55,566 nucleotides of DNA from Bacillota bacterium (GTDB lineage Bacteria; Bacillota; Clostridia; Christensenellales; CAG-138): contig JAEXEN010000004.1 of NCBI GenBank assembly GCA_023400985.1, positions 1 to 55,566 of the forward strand, given 5' to 3'. The notes under the pieces are model-generated. The model saw nothing but the letters and a program-made list of their open reading frames with translations. It ran no database searches and was not told where the DNA came from. Below, in pieces: positions 7,196 through 15,311 of the stretch. The translations under genes and the position numbers were made by a program. Numbering within the stretch: position 1 is the first letter of the stretch; each line of letters opens with the position of its first letter.

Positions 7196-8140
7196 ATGAA
7201 AAAATGTACGATCGGCGGTCAGGCGGTGATGGAGGGCGTGATGATGAAATCCCCTTCCGGTATCGCCATGGCGGTCAGAAAGCCGGACGGAACCATCGAG
7301 AGCGAATATACGCCCGGCGGCTCTAAAGCAAAAAAAGGCACGTTTTACGGACTTCCTCTGGTGCGCGGGGTGGTGGTGTTTATCGAATCGCTCACCACGG
7401 GCATGCGCACGCTTTCACGCTCGGCGGAGCTTGCGGGTGAAGCGATCGACGAGGAGCCCACAAAATTCGAAAAATGGCTCGCCAAAACGCTCGGCAAGGA
7501 TATTGAAAAGATCGTGATGGGGCTTGCCGTGGTGCTCGCCATCGTACTTTCGGTGGGGCTGTTTTTCATACTGCCCACGCTTTTGAGTTCGCTGCTGTTT
7601 CGTTTGCTCCCCGAGGCCGCGCCCGTTTGGAAGAGCCTCATGGAGGGCTTCGTACGCCTTTTGATCTTCATCGGCTACATTTTTTTCTGCGCGAGCGTAA
7701 AGGACGTGAAGCGCGTGTTCATGTACCACGGCGCGGAACATAAAACCATCGCCTGCTACGAGGCCGAAGAGGAGCTTACCGTAGAAAACGCCGTCAAGCA
7801 TTCGCGCCTTCATCCGCGCTGCGGCACCAACTATATGTTCCTCGTGATGGCGGTCTCCATCTTGTTCTTCGCCGTCATCGGCTGGGGCAACAACTTCTTC
7901 CTCCGCCTTTTGAGCCGTCTCGTCTTTTTGCCGGTGGTGGCGGGCATCTCCTACGAAGTGCTGCGCGTGGCCGCCAAATACGACAACGTTATAACAAAGA
8001 TCATCCGCGCCCCCGGTATGGCGCTCCAGTATATCACTACCTCCGAGCCCGATCCCGAGATGATCGAGGTGGCCATAGCCTCCTTCAACCTCGCCATGAG
8101 CCATGAACCGCAGGAGGGTGAGGCCTGCCCGGCGACATGA
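7196..8140 (+). CDS. DUF1385 membrane protein (YqhQ family)
   Basis: A 314-residue protein of unknown biochemical role, conserved in Firmicutes directly upstream of prmC-prfA. It begins with the family signature IGGQAVMEGVMM. It has several membrane helices in the middle and C-terminal half (about 110-165 and 215-265), and the conserved YHGAEHKTIACYE and HPRCGTNY motifs suggest a metal or redox site. The ribosome site is weak (GAAAGG, 14 nt upstream). The stop codon overlaps the prmC start (ATGA), so the two are translationally coupled. Confidence 0.9.
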   Translation: MKKCTIGGQAVMEGVMMKSPSGIAMAVRKPDGTIESEYTPGGSKAKKGTFYGLPLVRGVVVFIESLTTGMRTLSRSAELAGEAIDEEPTKFEKWLAKTLGKDIEKIVMGLAVVLAIVLSVGLFFILPTLLSSLLFRLLPEAAPVWKSLMEGFVRLLIFIGYIFFCASVKDVKRVFMYHGAEHKTIACYEAEEELTVENAVKHSRLHPRCGTNYMFLVMAVSILFFAVIGWGNNFFLRLLSRLVFLPVVAGISYEVLRVAAKYDNVITKIIRAPGMALQYITTSEPDPEMIEVAIASFNLAMSHEPQEGEACPAT

Positions 8141-8964
8141 AGGCCGCAAAAAAAACCGTTCGTGAAACGCTCGCCGCCTTAAGCACGGCGCTCGCTCCCA
8201 TCGCAAAAGAAGAAGCCGCGCAGCAGGCGCGGCTTTTGGTCTGCCATGCGCTTCGCGTTTCGGAAAGCAGACTTCTTGCCCTCTACGCTTCCCCTATGCC
8301 CGAAACCGCAAAAATCGCGCTTCAAGCCTATGCGGCGCGGCGGCAAAGCGACGAGCCCTTGCAGTATATTTTGGGTGAATGGGAGTTTATGGGGCTTCCG
8401 TTTTATGTGGAAAACGGTGTTCTCATACCGCGGCAGGATACCGAGGCGCTTGCGGAACACGCGCTGAAGCTCATACGAGAACGCGGGTACAAAACCGCCC
8501 TCGACCTGTGCTGCGGCACGGGCTGCCTCGGGATAAGCTTAGCTAAGCTCTCCGGCGTTTCGGCAACGCTTGCGGACATAAGTCCCCCTTGCATTATGCT
8601 TGCGGAAAAAAACGCGGCGCGAAACGGCATTGCGGCAAAAATTGCGCAGGGCGATCTGTTTTCCGCCGTTTCGGAACGGTTTGACGTCATCGTAACGAAC
8701 CCGCCGTACATAAACACCGATGCGCTTGACACGCTCCAAAAAGAGGTGCGATATGAACCGCGCCTCGCGCTCGACGGCGGCAAAGACGGGCTCATGTTCT
8801 ACCGTCGCATAGCCAAGGAATATAAGGCATATCTTGCGCCAGGCGGCGCGCTCCTCATGGAGGTCGGCGCGGAGCAGGCAAGCGATGTTATAAATCTGTT
8901 TGAAAGCGCCTATACGGTCAAAGATCTCTGCGGTATCGACCGCGTGGTGGTCATGAACGGTTAA
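8137..8964 (+). CDS. prmC: Release factor glutamine N5-methyltransferase PrmC
   Basis: PrmC methylates the Gln of the GGQ motif of release factors using S-adenosylmethionine. The 275-residue product has an N-terminal helical domain, the SAM-binding motif LDLCCGTGCLGISLA (about 121-135), and the catalytic VTNPPYI (about 186). The target gene prfA lies two genes downstream, as in many Firmicutes. It overlaps DUF1385 by 4 nt. Confidence 0.95.
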   Translation: MKAAKKTVRETLAALSTALAPIAKEEAAQQARLLVCHALRVSESRLLALYASPMPETAKIALQAYAARRQSDEPLQYILGEWEFMGLPFYVENGVLIPRQDTEALAEHALKLIRERGYKTALDLCCGTGCLGISLAKLSGVSATLADISPPCIMLAEKNAARNGIAAKIAQGDLFSAVSERFDVIVTNPPYINTDALDTLQKEVRYEPRLALDGGKDGLMFYRRIAKEYKAYLAPGGALLMEVGAEQASDVINLFESAYTVKDLCGIDRVVVMNG

Positions 8965-8990
8965 AGTCAATCGCTGGGGGTAAGGTTTTG

Positions 8991-10307
8991 ATGGCACGGT
9001 CGCTGTGCGCGCTTTTTTTGTGCGCTGTTTTGACGCTAGTCGGCTGCTCCGCTCCCGCGCTTGCGCCCGTTTTCGCGGATAGGACCGCCGATGTGACGGC
9101 GGAGCTTCCCCCTCTGCCTTCCCCATCCCCTGCTTCATCACCTTCCCCCATCGGCGTGCTCACGCCGTCGCCTTCCCCCGCGCCGGAACCGCCGCGGGAG
9201 GCGACGCTGGGTTTCGTAGGCGATATCCTCATGATGGAATCGCAGATCAAGACCGCGAAGACAAAAGCGGGCTACGATTTTACGCGCAGCTTCGAGCCCA
9301 TGCGGTCTCTGTTTGAAAGTGTGGACGTCATGTGCGGCAATTTCGAGGGCGCGCTCGCCGGCGAGGACGCGGGCTATTCCGTACCCCGCGCCACGCAGGA
9401 GCCGCTAAACGAGTTGGACCCCTCTCCCACCGTGCCGCCCTTCCAAAGCTTCAATGCGCCCGACGAGCTCGCTTATGATCTGAAGGCGCTCGGCTTCGAC
9501 GCGCTCACAACCGCCAACAACCATTGCCTCGACCGTGGTTACGAAGGGCTTTGCCGCACCGCGGAAACGATACGCTCTGCCGGGCTTTTGCAAACGGGTA
9601 CGTTTTCTTCCGAGCAGGAACGCCAAACACCCCTTGTCGTAAACGTGAACGGCTTTAAAATAGGCATTGTCGCGGCGACCGAAAGCGTCAATTCCAACGA
9701 CGGCCTTTTGAAGGGCGACGCGCGCTCGTTTGCCGTCGCGCGGCTATTCGATACGGAAGAGCGCGTAAAAAGCGATATCGCCGCTTGCCACATGGAGGGC
9801 GCGGAGTTTATAATAGTTTGCGCGCATTGGGGCGACGAGTTTCAAAACGCCCCGAACGAAAGACAGAAGCGCGCCGCGAAAAAGCTTATCGAATGGGGCG
9901 CGGACGCCATTTTGGGCTCGCATCCGCACGTGGTGCAGCCCATCGAATACGTGGAGGCGAAGCGCGGCGACGGGAACGCAAAAGCGCTCGTTGTCTGGTC
10001 GCTCGGCAACTTCATCTCCAACATGTCGCCTTCGCCCAAGGATTACGGCCTTTTTGTGTGCCTGACCCTCGCGCGGGACGAAGGCGGCGCGGCATTTTTG
10101 AAAGAAGCGGGATACCTCCCCGTTTACTGCGCTAAGCAAACGCTCACGACGGGCGAACGGCTTCACCAAACGCTGCCCTGCTATGAGGACGTCTCTCTCA
10201 TTACGGCCTGCGAGCCGCCCGGCGGGGCGCTTTTAGAGGATATTTTAAAGGCGCGCAAGTATGTGATAAAAATCTGCGGCACGGACGCCGCCTCCCTTTT
10301 GGGGTAA
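8991..10307 (+). CDS. CapA-family lipoprotein (poly-gamma-glutamate synthesis type metallophosphatase fold)
   Basis: The 438-residue product is a probable lipoprotein: the signal peptide ends in LVGC and a Pro/Ser linker (about 40-65) follows. The CapA/PgsA domain has LGFVGDILM, MCGNFEGALAG, DALTTANNHCLDRG, CAHWGDE and GSHPHVVQPIE. These metal-binding motifs place it in the calcineurin-like CapA family. CapA proteins act in polyglutamate capsule anchoring, but no capBC is nearby, so substrate is uncertain. ATG at 8991 was preferred to the adjacent TTG because GGGGGTAAGG lies at the right distance. It is inserted between prmC and prfA. Confidence 0.88.
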   Translation: MARSLCALFLCAVLTLVGCSAPALAPVFADRTADVTAELPPLPSPSPASSPSPIGVLTPSPSPAPEPPREATLGFVGDILMMESQIKTAKTKAGYDFTRSFEPMRSLFESVDVMCGNFEGALAGEDAGYSVPRATQEPLNELDPSPTVPPFQSFNAPDELAYDLKALGFDALTTANNHCLDRGYEGLCRTAETIRSAGLLQTGTFSSEQERQTPLVVNVNGFKIGIVAATESVNSNDGLLKGDARSFAVARLFDTEERVKSDIAACHMEGAEFIIVCAHWGDEFQNAPNERQKRAAKKLIEWGADAILGSHPHVVQPIEYVEAKRGDGNAKALVVWSLGNFISNMSPSPKDYGLFVCLTLARDEGGAAFLKEAGYLPVYCAKQTLTTGERLHQTLPCYEDVSLITACEPPGGALLEDILKARKYVIKICGTDAASLLG

Positions 10308-10323
10308 GGAGTGTAAGCTAGCT

Positions 10324-11391
10324 ATGCTTGAACGGCTCAAATCCATCAAGGCGCGGTACGATGAACTGACGCTTTTTTTAAGCTCGCCCGACGCGATGAG
10401 CGATCAGGCGCGCTGGCGCGAGCTCATCAAGGAACACGCCTCGCTCGAGGAGATCGTGGCCGCTTACGACGCCCTCTTGGCCGCGCAGAACGAGCTTGAC
10501 GGCTGCAAACTTATGCTGCGCGACGCGGACGCGGAGATGAAAGAGCTCATCCACGCGGAGATCGAAAGCCTCACGGAAAAGCTCAACGGCATAGAAGAGA
10601 ACCTGAAGATATTGCTTCTCCCAAAGGATAAAAACGACGATAAGAACGTTATCATCGAAATACGCGCCGGCACGGGCGGCGAGGAGGCGGCGCTGTTTGG
10701 CGCGGATCTGTTGCGCATGTACCAGCGCTACGCCGAACGCCACGGCTACAAAAGTGAATTTTTGAGCGAGAGCTATGCGGAGATGGGCGGCGTGAAGGAG
10801 GTTATCCTCTCCCTCTCCGGCAAGGTCGCGTATTCGCGTATGAAGTTTGAAAGCGGCGTGCACCGCGTGCAGCGCGTGCCCGAGACCGAGTCGCAGGGCC
10901 GCATCCATACGAGCGCGGCCACCGTTGCCGTGATGCCCGAAGCCGAGGACGTGGAGGTAGAGATAGACCCCAAAGACCTCCAGATCGACACTTATCGCAG
11001 CGGCGGCGCGGGCGGCCAGCATGTCAACAAGACCGAAAGCGCCATCCGTATCACGCACCTGCCCACGGGGCTTGTCGTGCAGTGTCAGGATGAGAGAAGC
11101 CAGTATAAAAACCGCGAAAAAGCCATGCGCGTTTTAAAAAGCCGTCTCATGGACCTTTATCAGAGCAGGCAGGCGATGGAGGAATCCTCCTCGCGCCGCA
11201 GCATGGTAGGCAGCGGCGACCGCAGCGAGCGTATCCGCACCTACAATTTTCCCCAAAGCCGCGTGACCGACCACCGGATCAACCTCACGCTCTACAAGCT
11301 CGAGGCCTTCCTCGACGGGGATATGGACGAGCTTTTGGACGCGCTCATCCTAGCCGAGCGCGCCGCGAAGCTGAGCGGTGAAGCCGAATGA
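10324..11391 (+). CDS. prfA: Peptide chain release factor 1
   Basis: RF1 terminates translation at UAA and UAG. The 355-residue length is standard. The codon-recognition PxT motif is PET in VQRVPETESQGRIH, and the peptidyl-transfer motif GGQ is in GGAGGQHVNKTES. The Gln of GGQ is the substrate of the upstream PrmC. The stop codon overlaps the next gene by 4 nt. Confidence 0.97.
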   Translation: MLERLKSIKARYDELTLFLSSPDAMSDQARWRELIKEHASLEEIVAAYDALLAAQNELDGCKLMLRDADAEMKELIHAEIESLTEKLNGIEENLKILLLPKDKNDDKNVIIEIRAGTGGEEAALFGADLLRMYQRYAERHGYKSEFLSESYAEMGGVKEVILSLSGKVAYSRMKFESGVHRVQRVPETESQGRIHTSAATVAVMPEAEDVEVEIDPKDLQIDTYRSGGAGGQHVNKTESAIRITHLPTGLVVQCQDERSQYKNREKAMRVLKSRLMDLYQSRQAMEESSSRRSMVGSGDRSERIRTYNFPQSRVTDHRINLTLYKLEAFLDGDMDELLDALILAERAAKLSGEAE

Positions 11392-12422
11392 AAACAGAAG
11401 TATATAGCGCCACGGCGCAAAAGGAAAACGGCGCGCGTCGCGCGGGGCGCGTTATCCGCGACGGCGGGCTTGTTGCGTTCCCCACCGAGACCGTGTACGG
11501 CCTCGGTGCAAACGGCCTCGACGGAGAGGCTGTTAAAAAAATATTTGAAGCGAAGGGGCGTCCTGCGGACAACCCCCTTATTTTACATGTCGCCAGCAAG
11601 AGCGACGCCAGGAAGCTCTGGTCGAGCATGCCGGAAAAGGCCCGTGCCCTGATGGATACCTTTTGGCCGGGTCCGCTTTCGCTCGTGTACGAAAAAAGCG
11701 AGCGCGTCCCCTATGAGGTGACCGCGGGGCTTGAGACCGTGGCCGTGCGTATGCCCGACCACAAGACCGCGCTCGCGTTTTTGCGCGAGGCCGAAGTGCC
11801 CGTGGCCGCGCCCAGCGCCAACCTTTCCGGCCACCCGAGCCCAACGACCGCAAAGCATGTGCTCGACGACCTCAACGGCAAGGTGGACGTGATCTTAGAC
11901 GGCGGCCCCTGCCGGGTGGGCCTCGAATCCACCGTATTATCCCTCGTCGGCACGCCCACCATCCTCCGTCCGGGCGGCATTACCCGGGAAATGCTCGAGA
12001 CGGTCGTCGGCCATGTGGAGCTTGCAAAGAGCATACTCTCCCCCTTGGCCGAGGGCGAAAAGGCGCTTTCCCCAGGCATGAAATACAAGCATTACGCGCC
12101 CGACGCGCAGGTGCTCGTAGCGGAGGGAGAGCCCAAAGAGGCCGCGCAGCGCATCCGGCGCACGTACGATCTGGAAACCGCAAGCGGAAAAGTTTGCGTG
12201 ATTTTTGCGAGCGTGCAAACGCAAGCCTTTTACGGCGGCAGAAGATATGCTATAATAGGCGACAGGATTATGCCCGAAACCTTCTGTGCAAACCTTTTTT
12301 CCAAGCTGCGGGAGTTTTCCGGCAAGGCGGACCTCATTTTTACGGAGGCGCTGCCGGTACAGGAGCTCGGCCTCGCGTACATGAACAGGCTCTTGCGCGC
12401 GGCGGGCTTTCAAACGCTATAG
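11388..12422 (+). CDS. L-threonylcarbamoyladenylate synthase (TsaC/Sua5)
   Basis: The enzyme makes threonylcarbamoyl-AMP from Thr, bicarbonate and ATP, the first step of t6A tRNA modification. The 344 residues comprise the YrdC domain (FPTETVYGLGANG, KGRPADNPLILH, APSANLSGHPSPT) and the C-terminal Sua5 domain (LSPGMKYKHYAPDA), so it is the long Sua5 type. It is coupled to prfA through an ATGA overlap, a standard Firmicute arrangement. Confidence 0.95.
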   Translation: MKTEVYSATAQKENGARRAGRVIRDGGLVAFPTETVYGLGANGLDGEAVKKIFEAKGRPADNPLILHVASKSDARKLWSSMPEKARALMDTFWPGPLSLVYEKSERVPYEVTAGLETVAVRMPDHKTALAFLREAEVPVAAPSANLSGHPSPTTAKHVLDDLNGKVDVILDGGPCRVGLESTVLSLVGTPTILRPGGITREMLETVVGHVELAKSILSPLAEGEKALSPGMKYKHYAPDAQVLVAEGEPKEAAQRIRRTYDLETASGKVCVIFASVQTQAFYGGRRYAIIGDRIMPETFCANLFSKLREFSGKADLIFTEALPVQELGLAYMNRLLRAAGFQTL

Positions 12423-12480
12423 CATCGCAAAACCAAGGTAAGGGTATCCGAGCCTTAAGGATATACGAAGGAGAATCTGA

Positions 12481-12933
12481 ATGAAAATCGTCATCGCAAG
12501 CGACCACGGCGGATTTGAGTACAAATCGATGCTCGTGCCCTTTTTAGAAGCCCTTGGGCACGAGGTTACGGATCTAGGGTGCCGTAACGAAGATGCCACG
12601 GACTACTCGGACTATGCATTGCCGGCAGCGAAAGCCGTTGCAGCCTCCGAATTTGACCGTGGTATTCTTATATGCGGGACAGGTATAGGCATGAGCATCA
12701 CCGCAAACAAGGTAAAGGGGGTACGCTGCGCACTCTGCGGCGACCTGTTGACCGCAAAGCTTACCCGCGAGCATAACGATTCCAACATGCTCGCTTTAGG
12801 CGGACGCATCATAGGCCCCGAAACCGCGAAAGCCATCGTGGCGGTGTGGCTCGGAACCGAGTTTTCGGGCGTCGAGCGCCATCAGCGCCGCATCGACAAG
12901 ATCAGCGCATTTGAAGAAAATCTGGATATGTAG
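12481..12933 (+). CDS. rpiB: Ribose-5-phosphate isomerase B
   Basis: RpiB interconverts ribose 5-phosphate and ribulose 5-phosphate in the pentose phosphate pathway. The 150-residue protein has the SDHGGFEYK start, the catalytic Cys in LICGTGIGMSI, and SNMLALGGRIIG. GAAGGAGAATC gives a good ribosome site. The position between tsaC and upp matches B. subtilis (ywlC-ywlF-upp region). Confidence 0.95.
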   Translation: MKIVIASDHGGFEYKSMLVPFLEALGHEVTDLGCRNEDATDYSDYALPAAKAVAASEFDRGILICGTGIGMSITANKVKGVRCALCGDLLTAKLTREHNDSNMLALGGRIIGPETAKAIVAVWLGTEFSGVERHQRRIDKISAFEENLDM

Positions 12934-13122
12934 GGCGTGTTTGAAAAATGGAAATGCGCCCAATGGCGGCTTTTTTTCCACCATGCCGCGTTAAATTTCC
13001 TTGAAATATTTACGATATTCCTGCGGAAATTTGCCTTGTCTGGCAAAAAAATTGCTCGCCATTGGTCATATTTCCACCTTCCAAGCATGCCTTAGGGCGC
13101 GTTATAAAAATGGCAACACGCC
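12931..13122. repeat. Candidate MITE-like element with long imperfect inverted repeat
   Basis: The segment starts TAGGGCGTGTTTGAAAAATG and ends CAACACGCC, giving short inverted termini (GGCGTGTT at both ends). Inside, 12950-13076 forms a long imperfect palindrome: GGAAAT-n5-CAATGGCG then poly-T and AAATTTCC on the left, matched on the right. A second, direct variant of the left end (TTAGGGCGCGTTATAAAAAT) lies at 13092, and another copy occurs at 29049-29082. No transposase is present. Confidence 0.5.
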
Positions 13123-13159
13123 TTTTATCAATCTCATACAGCCGAAAGGAGCATTCAAC

Positions 13160-13789
13160 ATGGGAAAAGTAACGGTCATCGACCACCCGCTCGTACAGCA
13201 CAAGCTCTCGCATCTGAGGGACATTCATACGGGCCCGAAGGAATTCAGAGAGCTGGTGCAGGAGCTGGCCATGCTGCTGTGCTATGAAGCCACGCGCGAT
13301 CTTCCCCTTGCCGACGTTACGGTGCAAACGCCCATCGGCCCCGCACAAGCCAAGGAGCTGGCGGGTAAAAAGCTCGGCATCGTGCCGATACTGCGCGCGG
13401 GCCTCGGCATGGTGGACGGTCTATTAAGCCTCATCCCCGCCGCAAAGGTCGGCCATATCGGCTTATACCGGGACCCCTCAACCCTCACGCCCGTCGATTA
13501 TTATTGCAAGCTCCCGCCCGACGTGCAGGAGCGCGATATCGTGATCGTCGATCCGATGCTCGCTACCGGCGGCAGCGCCGTGGAAGCCATCCGCCTCGTA
13601 AAGAAAGCGGGCTGTAAGAGCATTAAGCTCGTGAACCTCATCGCCGCGCCCGAAGGCGTGAAAGCCGTAACGGACGCGCACCCGGATGTGGATATCTACA
13701 TCGCCGCCGTTGACAGCCACCTCAATGAGCACGGCTACATCGTACCGGGCCTGGGGGATGCTGGCGACCGTTTGTACGGAACCAAGTAA
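13160..13789 (+). CDS. upp: Uracil phosphoribosyltransferase
   Basis: Upp salvages uracil with PRPP to give UMP. The 209-residue product has the family start KVTVIDHPLVQHKL, PILRAGLGMVDG, and the PRPP-binding loop DPMLATGGSA. The ATG at 13160 is chosen because GAAAGGAGC lies 8 nt upstream and the length equals the family norm. In-frame codons upstream derive from the inverted-repeat element and are not coding. Confidence 0.97.
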   Translation: MGKVTVIDHPLVQHKLSHLRDIHTGPKEFRELVQELAMLLCYEATRDLPLADVTVQTPIGPAQAKELAGKKLGIVPILRAGLGMVDGLLSLIPAAKVGHIGLYRDPSTLTPVDYYCKLPPDVQERDIVIVDPMLATGGSAVEAIRLVKKAGCKSIKLVNLIAAPEGVKAVTDAHPDVDIYIAAVDSHLNEHGYIVPGLGDAGDRLYGTK

Positions 13790-13811
13790 GGCTTTACCTT
13801 TATCGCGATCC

Positions 13812-13853
13812 AAAAAACCGCCTCTGCTTTTTTTGCATCGGCGGTTCTTTTTT
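13812..13853 (+). terminator. Intrinsic terminator after upp
   Basis: AAAAAACCGCC pairs with GGCGGTTCTTTTTT across a loop of about 17 nt, followed by T residues. Confidence 0.75.
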
Positions 13854-13902
13854 ATGATATACTCTTTCAAGAGGCATTGCCTGTCGATTGGGGGTGTTCT
13901 TC

Positions 13903-14544
13903 ATGGAGCAAGCCGTGAAAACGCGCGCGGTAAAACCTTTTTGGCGCGGCGTATGGGTGTTTTTCCTCGGTTGTTTATGCTTTATAATCTCTCAGCCGCT
14001 CACGCGCTTTCCGCTTTTGGGCTATTTGCAGGGGAGCGTGGCGGTGACCGTATTTTCAAGAACCAACGCATTTTTGTTTGCGGCGCTCGTGGCGCTTTCG
14101 GCGGGCGTATTCGAGGAGGGCTTTCGCTTCCTCTTTAAGCGCTTTTTGCTTCGCCCCGCATCAGCCCCGTTTTCACAGCCCATCCTCTTCGGCCTCGGGC
14201 ACGGGCTGACCGAAGCCGCGATCGTTTTAATCCCTCTGATTTTGCAGGGCTATGCGCTGAGCGGCTTTTGGATCGCCCTCCTCGAACGCGCACTCAGCGT
14301 CGCGCTCCATATATGCCTCACGGTCGTGGTGTTCAACGGCTTCCAAACAGGCCGCAAATGGCTTTATCTTATCATCGCCGTGCTTCTCCACGGAGTTGTG
14401 GACTTCGTATTCCCGACGCTTGCCTCCTTGGGCATTTCCGTGCTGCTGGTCGAGGCGTTGTACGCGGTTTTCGCCGTTCCCTGCGCCGTCTATGCGGCGC
14501 GTTCCAAAAAATACTATCTTTCCGGAGGAACTCAGCATGTTTAA
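13903..14544 (+). CDS. YhfC-family intramembrane protease-like protein
   Basis: A 213-residue polytopic membrane protein with about six or seven helices. It carries the motifs of the YhfC group related to glutamic-type CPBP proteases: FEEGFRFLFK, GLGHGLTEA, LLERALSVALH and LLHGVVDF. Conserved Glu and His residues inside the helices are the likely catalytic or metal site. ATG at 13903 is preferred to TTG at 13888 because GGGGGTG sits 6 nt upstream. It overlaps the next lipoprotein gene by 8 nt. Substrate unknown. Confidence 0.8.
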   Translation: MEQAVKTRAVKPFWRGVWVFFLGCLCFIISQPLTRFPLLGYLQGSVAVTVFSRTNAFLFAALVALSAGVFEEGFRFLFKRFLLRPASAPFSQPILFGLGHGLTEAAIVLIPLILQGYALSGFWIALLERALSVALHICLTVVVFNGFQTGRKWLYLIIAVLLHGVVDFVFPTLASLGISVLLVEALYAVFAVPCAVYAARSKKYYLSGGTQHV

Positions 14545-14950
14545 ACGCATTTTTATCTCCCTTACAGCCGCGGCCCTGCTCTTTTTTGCGATTGGGTGCA
14601 GCGCGGTGCCCCCGCTCTCGGACAGCTTCGACGAGGAGACCGTGAAACAGTCCGCCAAGGATGTGATCTCGCTTATCAACGCGCAGGACGGCGAATCGCT
14701 CAGGAGCATGTCCACGACGACGCTTTCGGACGCGCTTACCGACGAAAAACTCGCGGAGATTTATACGGCGATCTCAGAAAAAGGCGCGTTTACGGAGTTC
14801 GGCGAGGCGGCCGTCTTCGGCTCCAGCGACAAATCGACCGGTATAGAATACGCCGTGGTCGTGCAGCAGGCAAAGTATGAAGCGAAAGCCCTTACGTATA
14901 CGATATCGTTTGATACGGATATGAAGCTTGCGGGGATCTATTACAAGTAA
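14537..14950 (+). CDS. Small lipoprotein with DUF3887-like domain
   Basis: The 137-residue product has a lipoprotein signal (AIGC at about residues 16-19). A compact domain of about 110 residues starting AKDVISLINAQDGESLRSM resembles the DUF3887/NTF2-like fold often attached to Clostridia lipoproteins. GGAGGAA upstream lies inside the end of the YhfC-type gene, so the pair is translationally coupled. Role unknown; it may be a surface partner of the protease. Confidence 0.7.
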   Translation: MFKRIFISLTAAALLFFAIGCSAVPPLSDSFDEETVKQSAKDVISLINAQDGESLRSMSTTTLSDALTDEKLAEIYTAISEKGAFTEFGEAAVFGSSDKSTGIEYAVVVQQAKYEAKALTYTISFDTDMKLAGIYYK

Positions 14951-14964
14951 AGCTATTATAGAAA

Positions 14965-15291
14965 GCGGGGGGCTGTCGCAGTAAGCCGGTTCCTATGTCC
15001 CTCGTCTGCACAATGCTGTCAACTTAGATAGCTCGAAGAGGATTCTTCGCTTGCGCTCAGAATGACAGATGGGGTTTGGTGCGCCCGATTTTTCTGTCAT
15101 TCTGAATGAAGCGAAGCGGGATGAAGAATCCCCTGCATGGAACCTGCTGAATGACGGTGAAGATAAAGCGCGCGCCTCGGCCGGATGTTTATAGGATTGA
15201 CATTACAAGAAGCGCTGCAGCTTTCGGGAACGCATAACATAATCTGCGTAAAAAAGCTGTCGCACGTATTTCTTAATGCGACAGCCCCCGC
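14965..15291. repeat. 327-bp segment with 15-bp inverted termini and an internal palindrome
   Basis: GCGGGGGGCTGTCGCA at 14965-14980 is repeated inverted at 15277-15291 with one G fewer. Between them, 15039-15132 is a second inverted repeat (GGATTCTTCGCTTG..AGAATGACAGA and its complement), a type of dispersed palindrome common in Firmicute genomes. No coding potential is seen. The layout fits a non-autonomous element filling the gap between two convergent genes. Confidence 0.5.
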
Positions 15292-15297
15292 TTTTTT
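15254..15297. terminator. Terminator hairpin before the murA end
   Basis: AAAAGCTGTCGCA pairs with TGCGACAGC across a loop of about 12 nt, followed by CCCCGCTTTTTTATT. The A-tract and T-tract allow termination on both strands, and murA (minus strand) stops at 15312. Confidence 0.7.
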
Positions 15298-15311
15298 ATT
15301 TTATTAAGTAT

